Assembly (NCBI GenBank): GCA_020630435.1
Contig: JAHDBJ010000024.1
Coordinates: 1 to 41,522 of the forward strand
Reading direction: 5' to 3'
DNA length: 41,522 nt
DNA from: Saprospiraceae bacterium
Lineage (GTDB): Bacteria; Bacteroidota; Bacteroidia; Chitinophagales; Saprospiraceae
Shown: piece by piece, positions 1 through 8,733 of the stretch
Position numbering within the stretch: position 1 is the stretch's first letter
Layout: each line of letters begins with the position of its first letter
Program-made: the position numbers and the translations under genes
Notes under the pieces: generated by a model
Seen by the model: only the letters and a program-made list of their open reading frames with translations
What the model was told of the DNA's origin: nothing
The model's database searches: none

Positions 1-660
1 TTGCTTCTCCACTTCCATTCAACATTATTGTTTCGTCACTTGTCCCATCATTATATGTTACTGTTGCTTCTGCTGTCCCACTAAACGTAACCTCTATACT
101 TTCTCCTAAACAGATACTTCCTCCTCCTCCTATTGTTACTGTTGGTGAAGGATTCACTACAACATCAACACTTCCTAATATATCTTGATTACAAATTCCA
201 TCATCAATACTTACTAAGGTATAGGTGTTTTCATTACTTACACTTATACTTGCTTCTCCACTTCCATTTAACATTATTGTTTCGTCACTTGTCCCATCAT
301 TATATGTTACTGTTGCTCCTGCTGTCCCACTAAATGTAACATCTATACTCTCTCCTGAACAGATACTTCCTCCTCCTCCTATTGTAGCTATTGGTAAAGG
401 ATTTACTGTAACATCAACACTTCCCAATATATCTTGACTACAAGTTCCATCATCTATACCTATTAAAGTATAGGTGCTTTCATTATTTACACCTATACTT
501 GCTTCTCCACTTCCATTCAACATTATTGTTTCGTCACTTGTCCCATCATTATATGTTACTGTTGCTCCTGCTGTCCCACTAAATGTAACATCTATACTCT
601 CTCCTGAACAGATACTTCCTCCTCCTCCTATTGTCACTTCTGGCAAAGGGTTTACACTCA
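1..660 (-). repeat. Tandem 249-bp coding repeats (83 residues per unit) in the adhesin
   Basis: The sequence 'ttgcttctccacttccatt' recurs at 1, 250 and 499, giving an exact 249-bp period. The units differ by only scattered substitutions. Each unit encodes one Ig-like adhesin module. The array continues past the left edge, so the copy number is unknown. Confidence 0.9.
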
Positions 661-1636
661 ATTCAATTGCTGTTCGAGTTGTTGACACACAACTACTACT
701 TCTGTCAATTGCTTCTGCATAATATGTCCCTGCCGCTGTTGGTGTAAAACTCGTAGAATTTATTACCAATAAAGTACCACCTATACTTACATCATACCAA
801 TCTACTTCTAAATCTGTTCCAACAGTTACACTTAAAGTTGGAAAAGCCTCCCCTTCACACATAGATACAGATTCATTTGAACTAGTTGGTGCATCTATTA
901 TTGGACAACTACAACTAGGAGCTGTGATTATTTCTACTCGACTACAGGATGTCGTTGTATTTGTGATTGTTAACTGATCATCCATTCCTGAAGGAATATT
1001 ACTTATTGTAAAAGTACCATCATTATTGTCTGTTACTGAGCCATTGTCACTACTCACATTATTTGCATTAGTTGTAATCGTAACTGAATAAGTAGTAAGA
1101 TCGGCACTACATTCTTTTGTTCCTTCGATATATGTTGGAATCGAGTTTATTGTAACAGTAACTTCTCCCACCTCATCATTACTATTAATAGCAATCATGT
1201 TTCCTAATGTGTCATTTTTAAATTTTGGAATTGATGGATTATCACGAGTTATATAAACATTTAAACTATTTGGAAAAGTAGGTCTTGATTCATTATACCA
1301 TATACTATATATTGTATATGTTCCTGAGGTTAAACCAGTAAAATCAAAATCTGCTGAAGCTCCTATTTTATAATCTTCAATATTTCCTAATGCATCTGCT
1401 AATATGAAGCCTACTTCACCTGAATTTGTAGTGTATTCTGATAAAGTAAATATTACAGAACTATCATTATCATCTACTAAATCATTTCCTTCACAAATTT
1501 CAAAACTGCTAGGGGTTGAGTTTGTTTCTATTATTCCTGCATTACTTGGATCAGCTAAATTTCCCAGATTATTTCCCCACACATTTCCCAATCCAAAAAA
1601 CAGTACAAAGGTTAAAAGTGTTGTTATTCGTTTCAT
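1..1636 (-). CDS. Giant secreted repeat adhesin, N-terminal part (partial, runs off the left edge)
   Basis: Translating the minus strand from the ATG at 1636-1634 gives an open frame of 545 codons with no stop before base 1, so the gene continues outside the window. It begins with a signal peptide (MKRITTLLTFVLFFGLG). Residues about 25-190 form a first beta-rich region containing 'FEICEGNDLVDD'. Later modules are of the Ig/SprB type, with 'GGGGSICSGES', a 'GTAGATVTYNDGTS' core, 'TYTL' and closing 'VTVNPLP'. From about residue 330 these become near-identical 83-residue repeats. Such proteins in Bacteroidota are usually thousands of residues long, are exported by the type IX secretion system and serve gliding, adhesion or prey capture. 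That role is inferred from the family: the C-terminal sorting domain is not visible. It starts 21 bases after the PKD lipoprotein gene on the same strand, so the two are probably co-transcribed. Confidence 0.85.
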   Translation of the reverse strand, partial: MKRITTLLTFVLFFGLGNVWGNNLGNLADPSNAGIIETNSTPSSFEICEGNDLVDDNDSSVIFTLSEYTTNSGEVGFILADALGNIEDYKIGASADFDFTGLTSGTYTIYSIWYNESRPTFPNSLNVYITRDNPSIPKFKNDTLGNMIAINSNDEVGEVTVTINSIPTYIEGTKECSADLTTYSVTITTNANNVSSDNGSVTDNNDGTFTISNIPSGMDDQLTITNTTTSCSRVEIITAPSCSCPIIDAPTSSNESVSMCEGEAFPTLSVTVGTDLEVDWYDVSIGGTLLVINSTSFTPTAAGTYYAEAIDRSSSCVSTTRTAIELSVNPLPEVTIGGGGSICSGESIDVTFSGTAGATVTYNDGTSDETIMLNGSGEASIGVNNESTYTLIGIDDGTCSQDILGSVDVTVNPLPIATIGGGGSICSGESIDVTFSGTAGATVTYNDGTSDETIMLNGSGEASISVSNENTYTLVSIDDGICNQDILGSVDVVVNPSPTVTIGGGGSICLGESIEVTFSGTAEATVTYNDGTSDETIMLNGSGEA

Positions 1637-1657
1637 TTTTATTTTTATTTAAGGGGG

Positions 1658-4168
1658 TTAATTTTTGTATTTAAGGTCATATAAAAAGTAAGTATTGTTA
1701 TAATCTATTTTGAGGGTATTGTTGCCTTTTTTGCCTGCGGCACATTCTTTACTATTTTCGAGTTGAACCCCTGATTTTGGACTTATTGTAAGTTTATAAT
1801 AATTATTGGGTAACATTGTAAAGTCTAGATCATCAAAAAATACTTGATTAATCCCTTCATTAATAAATAATGTAGTTGCTCCTTGATGTATTTTACCATC
1901 AGTTCCTACATATCGAATACTAATTTCTACTTCTCCTCCTTTATTGGTTATTATTTTTGCAGTACTTAAGACTAGTTTTTTCGTTGGTTCTAGTCCGATA
2001 CTTCCTGTAGTTATCCATTTTTTAGTACTACATCTATCACTTATTGTAATACCCGATTGTCCTGGTGTTCGACCTACAAAATTTTCATCTAACTCTAAAA
2101 AACCTATCTCTGATTGAGTCGCTTCACGATTTTTAGGTGCTACAGTTGTTGAACGTGCTGCCTTAGCTACTGATTTTGCTTTTTCTTCTACCTTTTCCTT
2201 TATAGGTTTTGTTGTCTCAGGTACTTTAGTAGTTACTGTTGATGTTACCTTAGTTTTCACTTCCTTTTTCACTTCTGGTAATTTGGGGGTAACTATGATA
2301 TTTTCAACAGCTTTTTTTACACCATCATTTAGAACAAGTGTTACTGTATAATTTCCTGCTTTATTATAAGTATGACTTGCTTTTGCACCTGATCCCTTAC
2401 TGCCATCTCCAAAGTCCCAACTTCTAGAGGTCACACTAGTATTTGGTAAAGAAGCATCTGTAAACTCAATAGTTTCACCTTCGTTTATTTGTTTACGAGA
2501 AACTCTAAATGTAGCCATTGTAATTGGAGGTGGTCCTTTCTTTTCTACTGTTATACGTTGAACATTTGAACATTTATTTGTTCCATTCACACAAAGTTTT
2601 ACAGTATATACTCCTGCTTTATTATAAGTGTGAGTTATTGTCTTTGTTCCTGTTTTCTTTGTACCATCTCCAAAATCCCAACTTCTGGATTTAACTAAAT
2701 CTAATGGTGATGTATAATCAGTAAAGTTAACTGTTTGTCCTTCTTTAATTGATGTTTTATCTACTTTAAAACTAACACTTGTTATTACTCTATTCTCTTT
2801 TGCTTCAACAACTACTGTTTCTGTTTGACAAACTTGAGTATCATTCAAGCACATTCTAACTTTATATTTACCAGGTCTGTTATAGGTATAATTTATAGCT
2901 TGATTATAGGTAGTTCGTGTAATACCATTTCCAAAGTCCCATCGCCGTTTCGTGATTTGATCTTGTAATGGAGAATTATCATTAAAAGATATTGTTACTC
3001 CTGTCTTAACCTTTTTCTGTGATACCTTAAAAAGAGCTGTTTTAAGTTCTTCTTTCTTTTTGATTACTTTAACAGGAAGAGTAATACATTTACTCCCATC
3101 ATTTAAACATAGTTTAACATCATATGATCCTTCTTTATTGTAAGTATGGCTGATGGTATTGTTAGTGCCATTTTTTACTGTTCCATCACCAAAGGTCCAT
3201 TTTCTATTTTTGATTAAATATACTGGTTCAGAGCGGTCTGTAAAAACCACACTTTTTCCTACCTCTGCTATCTGAGTACTTCGTGAAAAAAAGGTTCTTG
3301 TAATCGTTGGTTTTGGTCTAGGATTAGGTGTAGGTGTTATTATTGTTCTGCTTGTATTATTGGTGTTTGTATTATAACTTTTAGGTGTTGTTGTATATGC
3401 TGTTGAAGTTGTTGTATTTCGTGTAGAAGTATTATAGTTTTCTGATGTTATTGGTGTTATAGGTTTTACAATAGTTGAACTTTTATTAGTTGTTATTGGT
3501 GTTGTAACTATTTGAGGTTTTGATCTAGTATGTTGTTTGGTTTTATCTTGACTACTTGTTGTAGCCACATTATGATTTGACACAATTAAATGTTCTTCCT
3601 TGGTTCGTTCTTGTGTACTGATATTTTCTACAGTCCCATCTTCTTCATTAATTTTTCCAATTTCTACTTTTTGAGATTCTACTGGAGTAGGACGTTCATA
3701 CTTATCTTCTTCATCTATGGATAATACCTTTACTAATTTTTTTCGTGTTTCTCTTTCATTGATGGTAAGTTTGATCTCATAGTCTCCTGGTTCAGTAAAC
3801 ACGTGTCTAATTTCTGATTTGTCTTCTTCATCAGGAGTTCTATCTGCATCAAGATACCATTGTCTTGTTTTAACACCTTCTACAGGTTGGGTCAGATCTT
3901 TGATAACTAATTCTTCCCCTTGTGTTAAGATTAAAACTTTACTATCGTCATACTTACCATTTTCAATTTGGAGGTCTTCCAATTTATAATCATACCCTAA
4001 ATTTTCTAACTTTTTTCCATTAAGTGTAAAATCAATAGAAAGTTTAATTTCCTGAGTTTCTTTTTTATCATTTTTACATGAGAAAAAAGAAATTAATAAT
4101 ATAAAAAAAATATGATTATATTTAACATTTAATATACCATTGGCTCTTTTTAGTGGGGTAGATTTCAT
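1658..4168 (-). CDS. PKD-domain lipoprotein
   Basis: An 836-residue predicted lipoprotein. A long basic N-terminus and hydrophobic stretch end in 'LISFFSC', so Cys31 is the likely lipidated residue (relaxed Bacteroidota lipobox). A degenerate PKD-like module at about 75-150 has 'EPGDYEIKLTI'. A Thr/Asn/Ser/Pro-rich linker spans 150-290. Four clear PKD domains follow at about 290-370, 375-456, 460-542 and 548-628, each with 'W.FG.G' and 'TYN..G.Y.V'. A Lys/Glu/Thr/Val-rich linker covers 629-685. A C-terminal beta-rich domain of unknown family covers 690-836, with a possible disulfide pair. PKD domains usually mediate extracellular protein or glycan contacts. Its position 21 bases upstream of the giant adhesin suggests a surface partner or anchor for it. 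That role is inference; the domain calls are firm. Confidence 0.85.
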   Translation of the reverse strand: MKSTPLKRANGILNVKYNHIFFILLISFFSCKNDKKETQEIKLSIDFTLNGKKLENLGYDYKLEDLQIENGKYDDSKVLILTQGEELVIKDLTQPVEGVKTRQWYLDADRTPDEEDKSEIRHVFTEPGDYEIKLTINERETRKKLVKVLSIDEEDKYERPTPVESQKVEIGKINEEDGTVENISTQERTKEEHLIVSNHNVATTSSQDKTKQHTRSKPQIVTTPITTNKSSTIVKPITPITSENYNTSTRNTTTSTAYTTTPKSYNTNTNNTSRTIITPTPNPRPKPTITRTFFSRSTQIAEVGKSVVFTDRSEPVYLIKNRKWTFGDGTVKNGTNNTISHTYNKEGSYDVKLCLNDGSKCITLPVKVIKKKEELKTALFKVSQKKVKTGVTISFNDNSPLQDQITKRRWDFGNGITRTTYNQAINYTYNRPGKYKVRMCLNDTQVCQTETVVVEAKENRVITSVSFKVDKTSIKEGQTVNFTDYTSPLDLVKSRSWDFGDGTKKTGTKTITHTYNKAGVYTVKLCVNGTNKCSNVQRITVEKKGPPPITMATFRVSRKQINEGETIEFTDASLPNTSVTSRSWDFGDGSKGSGAKASHTYNKAGNYTVTLVLNDGVKKAVENIIVTPKLPEVKKEVKTKVTSTVTTKVPETTKPIKEKVEEKAKSVAKAARSTTVAPKNREATQSEIGFLELDENFVGRTPGQSGITISDRCSTKKWITTGSIGLEPTKKLVLSTAKIITNKGGEVEISIRYVGTDGKIHQGATTLFINEGINQVFFDDLDFTMLPNNYYKLTISPKSGVQLENSKECAAGKKGNNTLKIDYNNTYFLYDLKYKN

Positions 4169-4420
4169 AGGTTGTTTTTGTTTTACATATTCTAAAAGTA
4201 TTTATTATTTGAATAGTTATTTTATAAATACTTTTTTTAATCAGGATTAAATATATTATATACTTTTATTAAAAAAATATATAAAGCTAAATTAACAAAA
4301 GATTTTTAACCTACAAATCTTATTTAAGTATAATGTTATTTTTTTTATTTTTAAAAAAGTAATTTTATATTTGGTGATAAGCATTTAATAAATTATTAAT
4401 CCCTATAAAATCGATTTTAC
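4169..4420. other. Divergent intergenic region
   Basis: 252 bases, extremely AT-rich, between the PKD lipoprotein (minus) and the TerB-like gene (plus). It must hold both promoters, but I could not place convincing promoter boxes in it. Confidence 0.5.
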
Positions 4421-5365
4421 ATGGATTTATCTTATGAATCAATAGAAAAGCATATTGTTCTTACAGAAATAGAAGGAACAAAAATGTATTGTGAGTTTCA
4501 GACTATAGATGGTGAAATTGTCTCTTCAACAGTTCCAATTCGTCATTCAAAATCTATACAAGGTCAAGTAACAAAACGAGTTACTAGAGTAGCTAGTAAT
4601 AAGGTTCGTCGTAGTGCATCAAGGCTGTTACGAACAGCTTTGGGAGGAGGAATGTTAGGTAGGATCGGTTCTAGTGTTGTCCGAACAAGCACAAAAGATC
4701 TTGGAAAAAGTTTATCATTTACAACAGAAGATAAACAGAATGCTGTAGTAGAAGCATTTAAAAAAGTATCACAACATTTTAATATTCCTACTCAAACACA
4801 GACTAAGGTAAATGATAGAAGTAATCGGAGAAGCATTCGAGTAAAAAAAGTCAATGTTAAAAATTTATCCTCATTTGACCAACAAATAAAAAAATACCCT
4901 GTTACTAATAATTATGATAGAGAAATTTTGGCTAGAATTTTAACAGAATTAGCAAATGCTGATGGGACAATTACTCAAGAGGAAAAAGATTTTTTAGACT
5001 CTTTTCTTAGTCCACCACTAAATAATATAAATGAACTACTTTTAAAAGATCCCATTTCAAGTATTGAGTGTGAAGAAGTTAGTGAAAAAGTAAAACCTAC
5101 CATCTATTTATTGGCTTGGGCTGTGAGTTTGATTGATTACGATTTAGATCCAAATGAGCAAAGCATTTTATTTGAATATGCTGATATGTTTGGGTTTTCA
5201 GAAGAGCAAACAGACAAATTGATTTTAGATGCAAAATACTATGTTTTGGAGCAGTCATTTACTTTTGAAACTCGGCGTTCTGATATTTTAGATTTAGCAC
5301 AAGGTCTAAGTTTATCTAATGATGAAGCAGAACGATGTTTAATACATTGGAAAAAAAGAAACTAA
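4421..5365 (+). CDS. TerB-like domain protein
   Basis: 314 residues, no signal peptide, so probably cytoplasmic. Residues 1-45 are beta-rich. Residues 45-95 are strongly basic with a small-residue stretch ('TALGGGMLGRIGSS') that could associate with membrane or nucleic acid. Residues 165-312 form a helical TerB/TerB-like domain: two acidic loops, 'ANADGTITQEE' at 179-189 and 'SLIDYDLDPNEQ' at 236-247, match the paired metal-binding helices of that family. TerB proteins belong to the tellurite-resistance/phage-stress Ter network, which other genomes link to VWA and FHA proteins and membrane complexes. The gene converges on the ubiquitin-like operon with only 8 bases between stop codons, so it is not co-transcribed with it, but synteny suggests a link. 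The exact role is unknown. Confidence 0.7.
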   Translation: MDLSYESIEKHIVLTEIEGTKMYCEFQTIDGEIVSSTVPIRHSKSIQGQVTKRVTRVASNKVRRSASRLLRTALGGGMLGRIGSSVVRTSTKDLGKSLSFTTEDKQNAVVEAFKKVSQHFNIPTQTQTKVNDRSNRRSIRVKKVNVKNLSSFDQQIKKYPVTNNYDREILARILTELANADGTITQEEKDFLDSFLSPPLNNINELLLKDPISSIECEEVSEKVKPTIYLLAWAVSLIDYDLDPNEQSILFEYADMFGFSEEQTDKLILDAKYYVLEQSFTFETRRSDILDLAQGLSLSNDEAERCLIHWKKRN

Positions 5366-5373
5366 ATATATTT

Positions 5374-6267
5374 CTAGATTATTTTTTCACCACAATGGGG
5401 GCAGTACTTATAAGGATAATGTTCTGTTTTTTTGGAATTGTTTTCTTCTTGAATTTTCTTTTGTGATCTTCTTCTTGCTTTTAACAATCGTTCTTCTTGA
5501 AGTCTTTCTACAAATGATGAACTTAGAATACCTGTTGGTAAGGCAACTAAACCAATCCCCAATAAAGCAATGATTCCAGCAAGAATTTTACCAAATGCTG
5601 TTACAGGAAAAACGTCACCATACCCCACAGTTGTTAGTGTAGCTATTGACCACCACATTGAAGAATAAATATTTGGAAATTTATCTGGTTGCGCTTCATG
5701 CTCAACTGTATATATTAGTGCAGACGCAAAAACAAGTAGAATAAATGTCATAAATATAGTAATCAATAATTTTTCTTTTTCCTCTTTTAAAACATCCCCT
5801 ATCATTTTCATAGAGTTGCTATATCTATTTAATTTAAAGATTCTTAATAATCGCATTAAACGTAATACCCTTACAAACCTTAGATCTATTAAGGTTATAC
5901 CAAAACTCACTAATATAATATGTAATAAATCCACATAAAATGGTAGAATAGCTAGAAGGTCTATTATTGCTAATGGTGTAAATAAAAATTTAACCCTTGC
6001 TCCAAACTTACTTAAATCTGGATATACCATATCAGCTATCCAGATTCTTGAGATATATTCTATTGTAAATATAAGAACTGCAAAAATTTCAAACCAATAA
6101 AAATATTTACCATAAGAGTGATAGATAGTTTTGTCAGATTCGAGTATAACCGCTACAATACTCAATATAATAAGTATCATTATAAAAGAACTTATAGTTC
6201 CATTTAGAGGGTATTCTGCTCTATCTTCTTCATCTAATATTTTAAATATCTTTGTTTTGAAAAACAT
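5374..6267 (-). CDS. Voltage-gated-type potassium channel (6TM)
   Basis: 297 residues with the full layout of a Kv-family channel. S1-S3 lie at about 25-125. S4 at about 129-148 has regularly spaced arginines ('LRFVRVLRLMRLLRIFKL'), which implies voltage sensing. S5 is at about 167-187, and the pore has the selectivity filter TVGYGD (213-218) before S6 at about 226-250. The cytoplasmic tail is a basic coiled-coil-like helix (252-280) ending in 'YCPHCGEKII', half of a zinc-ribbon motif. The family conducts potassium across the inner membrane. The gene starts 4 bases after the stop of the VWA-FHA gene, so it is the last gene of the ubiquitin-like operon and is probably translationally coupled to it. 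It may be an effector or a regulated target of that pathway, which is inference. The channel call is firm. Confidence 0.93.
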   Translation of the reverse strand: MFFKTKIFKILDEEDRAEYPLNGTISSFIMILIILSIVAVILESDKTIYHSYGKYFYWFEIFAVLIFTIEYISRIWIADMVYPDLSKFGARVKFLFTPLAIIDLLAILPFYVDLLHIILVSFGITLIDLRFVRVLRLMRLLRIFKLNRYSNSMKMIGDVLKEEKEKLLITIFMTFILLVFASALIYTVEHEAQPDKFPNIYSSMWWSIATLTTVGYGDVFPVTAFGKILAGIIALLGIGLVALPTGILSSSFVERLQEERLLKARRRSQKKIQEENNSKKTEHYPYKYCPHCGEKII

Positions 6268-6271
6268 TTGT

Positions 6272-8707
6272 TTATACTTTTAAAGGAACAATATCTTCTT
6301 TTTCTTTTTCTTTACTTTTAACAAGATGTCCTTTACTTCGCTTTTCAACATACTTCATAATAGAAATACTACTTCTGCCTAGTTGAATTCTATCTCCATC
6401 ATTGAGGGGTGTTTTCTCTTTAAAAGAGATCAAGTTACCATTCACGAGTGTTTCATGTAATGGCTCTATATACACAATATTATTTTGATAACTTAATTTT
6501 GCGTGTTTGGATTCTACAGCTTCATCTCCCCATTTGATATATACATAACATTTTTGAGAAGTACCTATAAAAATTTCTGATTCCCTTCTTAACCACTTAC
6601 TAATAGGACGTATCATGCCTTTATATTGAGAAGGACTTAAATACTCCAATTCAAAATCTTCTAAACGAACTAATACTGAAACTAATATTCCTCCTAGTAT
6701 TGCTCCTAGTATAATAAAACTCACTAATTTTGATGCACCACTAAAGTCACTTAATAACCATCCTATTCCAAAATATGCATGAAACCCAACTAATGCTGCT
6801 AATATTCCTCCTTTTAATCCTCTAGTAGGTTCAATACTTGAATTAACAGATAATATTAAACCTGTTGTAAGTCCAAATAATAACCATATTAATAATCCAC
6901 TTAAATATGGATTAGATAAAACTAAATATTGAAACAAATAACCTAATAAAAAAATAAGTGAAGAAACGATTAAACCCAGACCTGTCCTCACCAAAATTCT
7001 TCTCCATGAAAATTCTCTTGCATCTCTTTTTTCTTCTATATAGGATAAAGCAAAAACTAACCCAACACCCAATACAATGCCCACCAAAATATCGTTTGCT
7101 AAGATGGAAATATTATTCAAAATATCTTCTCCTTTACTAAAACTCAATAAGGCATTTTCAACTACTGATGTGTTCAATATTTTACTCAATAATTGTTCAT
7201 GCCAAATCATATTAGTTACTTTTGATAAAGCAAAAAGACACCAAGCAATAAATCCACCAAAACAACCAAACCATATCCAACTATATATCTGTGAAGCTCC
7301 TTGTTTCGAGAATATTTCTAAAGTCTTATGCCCTTCTCCCTTACCTGCACCATCACAAGGTGAGTTAAAATCCATACAATTTGGATAATTAGGGCAATGA
7401 TCTCCTATTGCCTTCCATGTATCATAAGATACTAGTTGCTGACATCTATATACAACTAAGTCTCCTTCATTAAAAGGCTCTAATGTTACTGGATCTCTTT
7501 TTTTAACTTGTGTAATAAGTCCTTTTTCTGCCTTTTCTATTTTAAATGGTCTAACATAATTCTTCTTAAAGTTCCTTCTTTTAAGACGTGGAATCATATA
7601 TTTCAATATTCCCAAAATCCCTCCTATAATGACCAATCCAATAATAAACCAAATCAACCAATACCACCAAGCTTTTTTAAAAACAAAATCTATAATTCTA
7701 ATAGGATTTGTTACACTTCCTACTTTATAATATTTGACATCTCTTTTGCCTGTTTCTAACCAATCAACTATTAATTTTCTTTCACTTCCTTTAAATACTT
7801 CATTATTAGAAGGTAATAGTATCATTTTGTAATTACTGGACAATCCTGACATCAAATTTGTAAATATATTTTCTAAATCTTTAGATGTCTTAGAAAGACT
7901 AAATCTATCTAATTTACTTGGAGTAACATCTACAATTTTGGAAGCAAATGTAAAGTCTGCATCTCGTCCCAAACCAACAGAAAATAAATGAAAGTCTTTT
8001 GGCAATGTAGAAAGTCTGTTGTACACATCTTCTTCTTTAAAAGGCTTGTGATTAAGGTAATAAGGATTCCCTGTAATATCGTTCTCTCCATCTGTCAATA
8101 ATATCATCACTTTTTCCTTGATCGGATGTTCTTTAAATTCATCAACTTTCTCTATAATTGCTCTAAAAAGGTCAGTATTTTTTCCTTTGCCTTTGGCTGG
8201 CACTTTAAACTCTTCTGTATTTAAAACATTATCAATATTTGATTTACCAACAATTTGACTTGTAAAAATATCATCATCAAAAGAAGCAAGATAAATTTTA
8301 GAGGCAGGTGACAATCTCATTTTTTTTACTGTATTTGAAATTGCTCTTCTAGCAGTCTCTTCTCTTTCACCTCTCATACTTCCACTTCTATCCATTACAA
8401 ATAAGACTGCAAAGGTATCTTTAGATTCTTCATTTGAATCTAATAATTGAATATCATAGATGTTTCGAGGAAAGTAATCAGCACTTCCCATTTTCTCAGA
8501 AACCTCAAAATGTTTTACTAACGCATCCCTATACTCTCTCCCTTCTTTTTGAAGTCTCAAACGTAACTCTATATATCCATTTGTTTCCTCATTTAGTTTA
8601 ATATCTTTCACTTCAATCGTAGAATCCTCTCCTTGAGCTACACAGAGTAAACAACAATAACATAACAATATGGATAAGTATATTTTCACTTTGTACATTT
8701 CGTTCAT
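6272..8707 (-). CDS. Membrane protein: periplasmic VWA domain, degenerate RING/U-box-like domain, FHA domain
   Basis: 811 residues. Signal peptide (1-25, ending CVAQG). VWA domain at about 97-290 with an intact MIDAS (D106-R-S108-G-S110, later 'LLTDGEND'). TM1 at 347-370. A cytoplasmic segment 371-475 holds a RING-like motif: 'DPVTLEPFNEGD' (405-416), 'VVYRCQQL' (C422), W431, and C438-P-N-Y-P-N-C444, with C451 after it. Compared with bacterial RINGs (CPxC...C..C..H..CW...C...C), the first CPxC is replaced by D405-P-V-T408, and the His/Cys before the Trp are S427 and T430, so it is partly zinc-free, as in U-boxes. TM2-TM7 lie at about 477-681. A C-terminal FHA domain (708-788) has 'IGTS', 'SKHAKL', 'VNGN' and 'LNDGDRIQLG'. 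Topology puts VWA outside and RING-like plus FHA inside. It follows the JAB gene by 26 bases. I infer an E3-like or signalling scaffold role. Domains VWA and FHA are firm; RING-like is moderate. Confidence 0.85.
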   Translation of the reverse strand: MNEMYKVKIYLSILLCYCCLLCVAQGEDSTIEVKDIKLNEETNGYIELRLRLQKEGREYRDALVKHFEVSEKMGSADYFPRNIYDIQLLDSNEESKDTFAVLFVMDRSGSMRGEREETARRAISNTVKKMRLSPASKIYLASFDDDIFTSQIVGKSNIDNVLNTEEFKVPAKGKGKNTDLFRAIIEKVDEFKEHPIKEKVMILLTDGENDITGNPYYLNHKPFKEEDVYNRLSTLPKDFHLFSVGLGRDADFTFASKIVDVTPSKLDRFSLSKTSKDLENIFTNLMSGLSSNYKMILLPSNNEVFKGSERKLIVDWLETGKRDVKYYKVGSVTNPIRIIDFVFKKAWWYWLIWFIIGLVIIGGILGILKYMIPRLKRRNFKKNYVRPFKIEKAEKGLITQVKKRDPVTLEPFNEGDLVVYRCQQLVSYDTWKAIGDHCPNYPNCMDFNSPCDGAGKGEGHKTLEIFSKQGASQIYSWIWFGCFGGFIAWCLFALSKVTNMIWHEQLLSKILNTSVVENALLSFSKGEDILNNISILANDILVGIVLGVGLVFALSYIEEKRDAREFSWRRILVRTGLGLIVSSLIFLLGYLFQYLVLSNPYLSGLLIWLLFGLTTGLILSVNSSIEPTRGLKGGILAALVGFHAYFGIGWLLSDFSGASKLVSFIILGAILGGILVSVLVRLEDFELEYLSPSQYKGMIRPISKWLRRESEIFIGTSQKCYVYIKWGDEAVESKHAKLSYQNNIVYIEPLHETLVNGNLISFKEKTPLNDGDRIQLGRSSISIMKYVEKRSKGHLVKSKEKEKEDIVPLKV

Positions 8708-8733
8708 TATTTATACCTAATAAAAAAATACGC

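Noticed and set aside
1-660. CRISPR or satellite repeat
   Set aside because: The 249-bp period is a multiple of three and encodes Ig-like protein modules.
133-722. Short plus-strand open frames with near-identical proteins
   Set aside because: They are shadows of the 249-bp adhesin repeats on the minus strand; the minus frame is continuous, has a signal peptide and family motifs.
1404-1652. Plus-strand 82-residue open frame
   Set aside because: It is antisense to the N-terminus of the adhesin and has no family features.
5357-5375. AGAAA/TTTCT hairpin between the convergent genes as a bidirectional terminator
   Set aside because: Only 5 AT-rich base pairs overlapping both coding ends; too weak to call.
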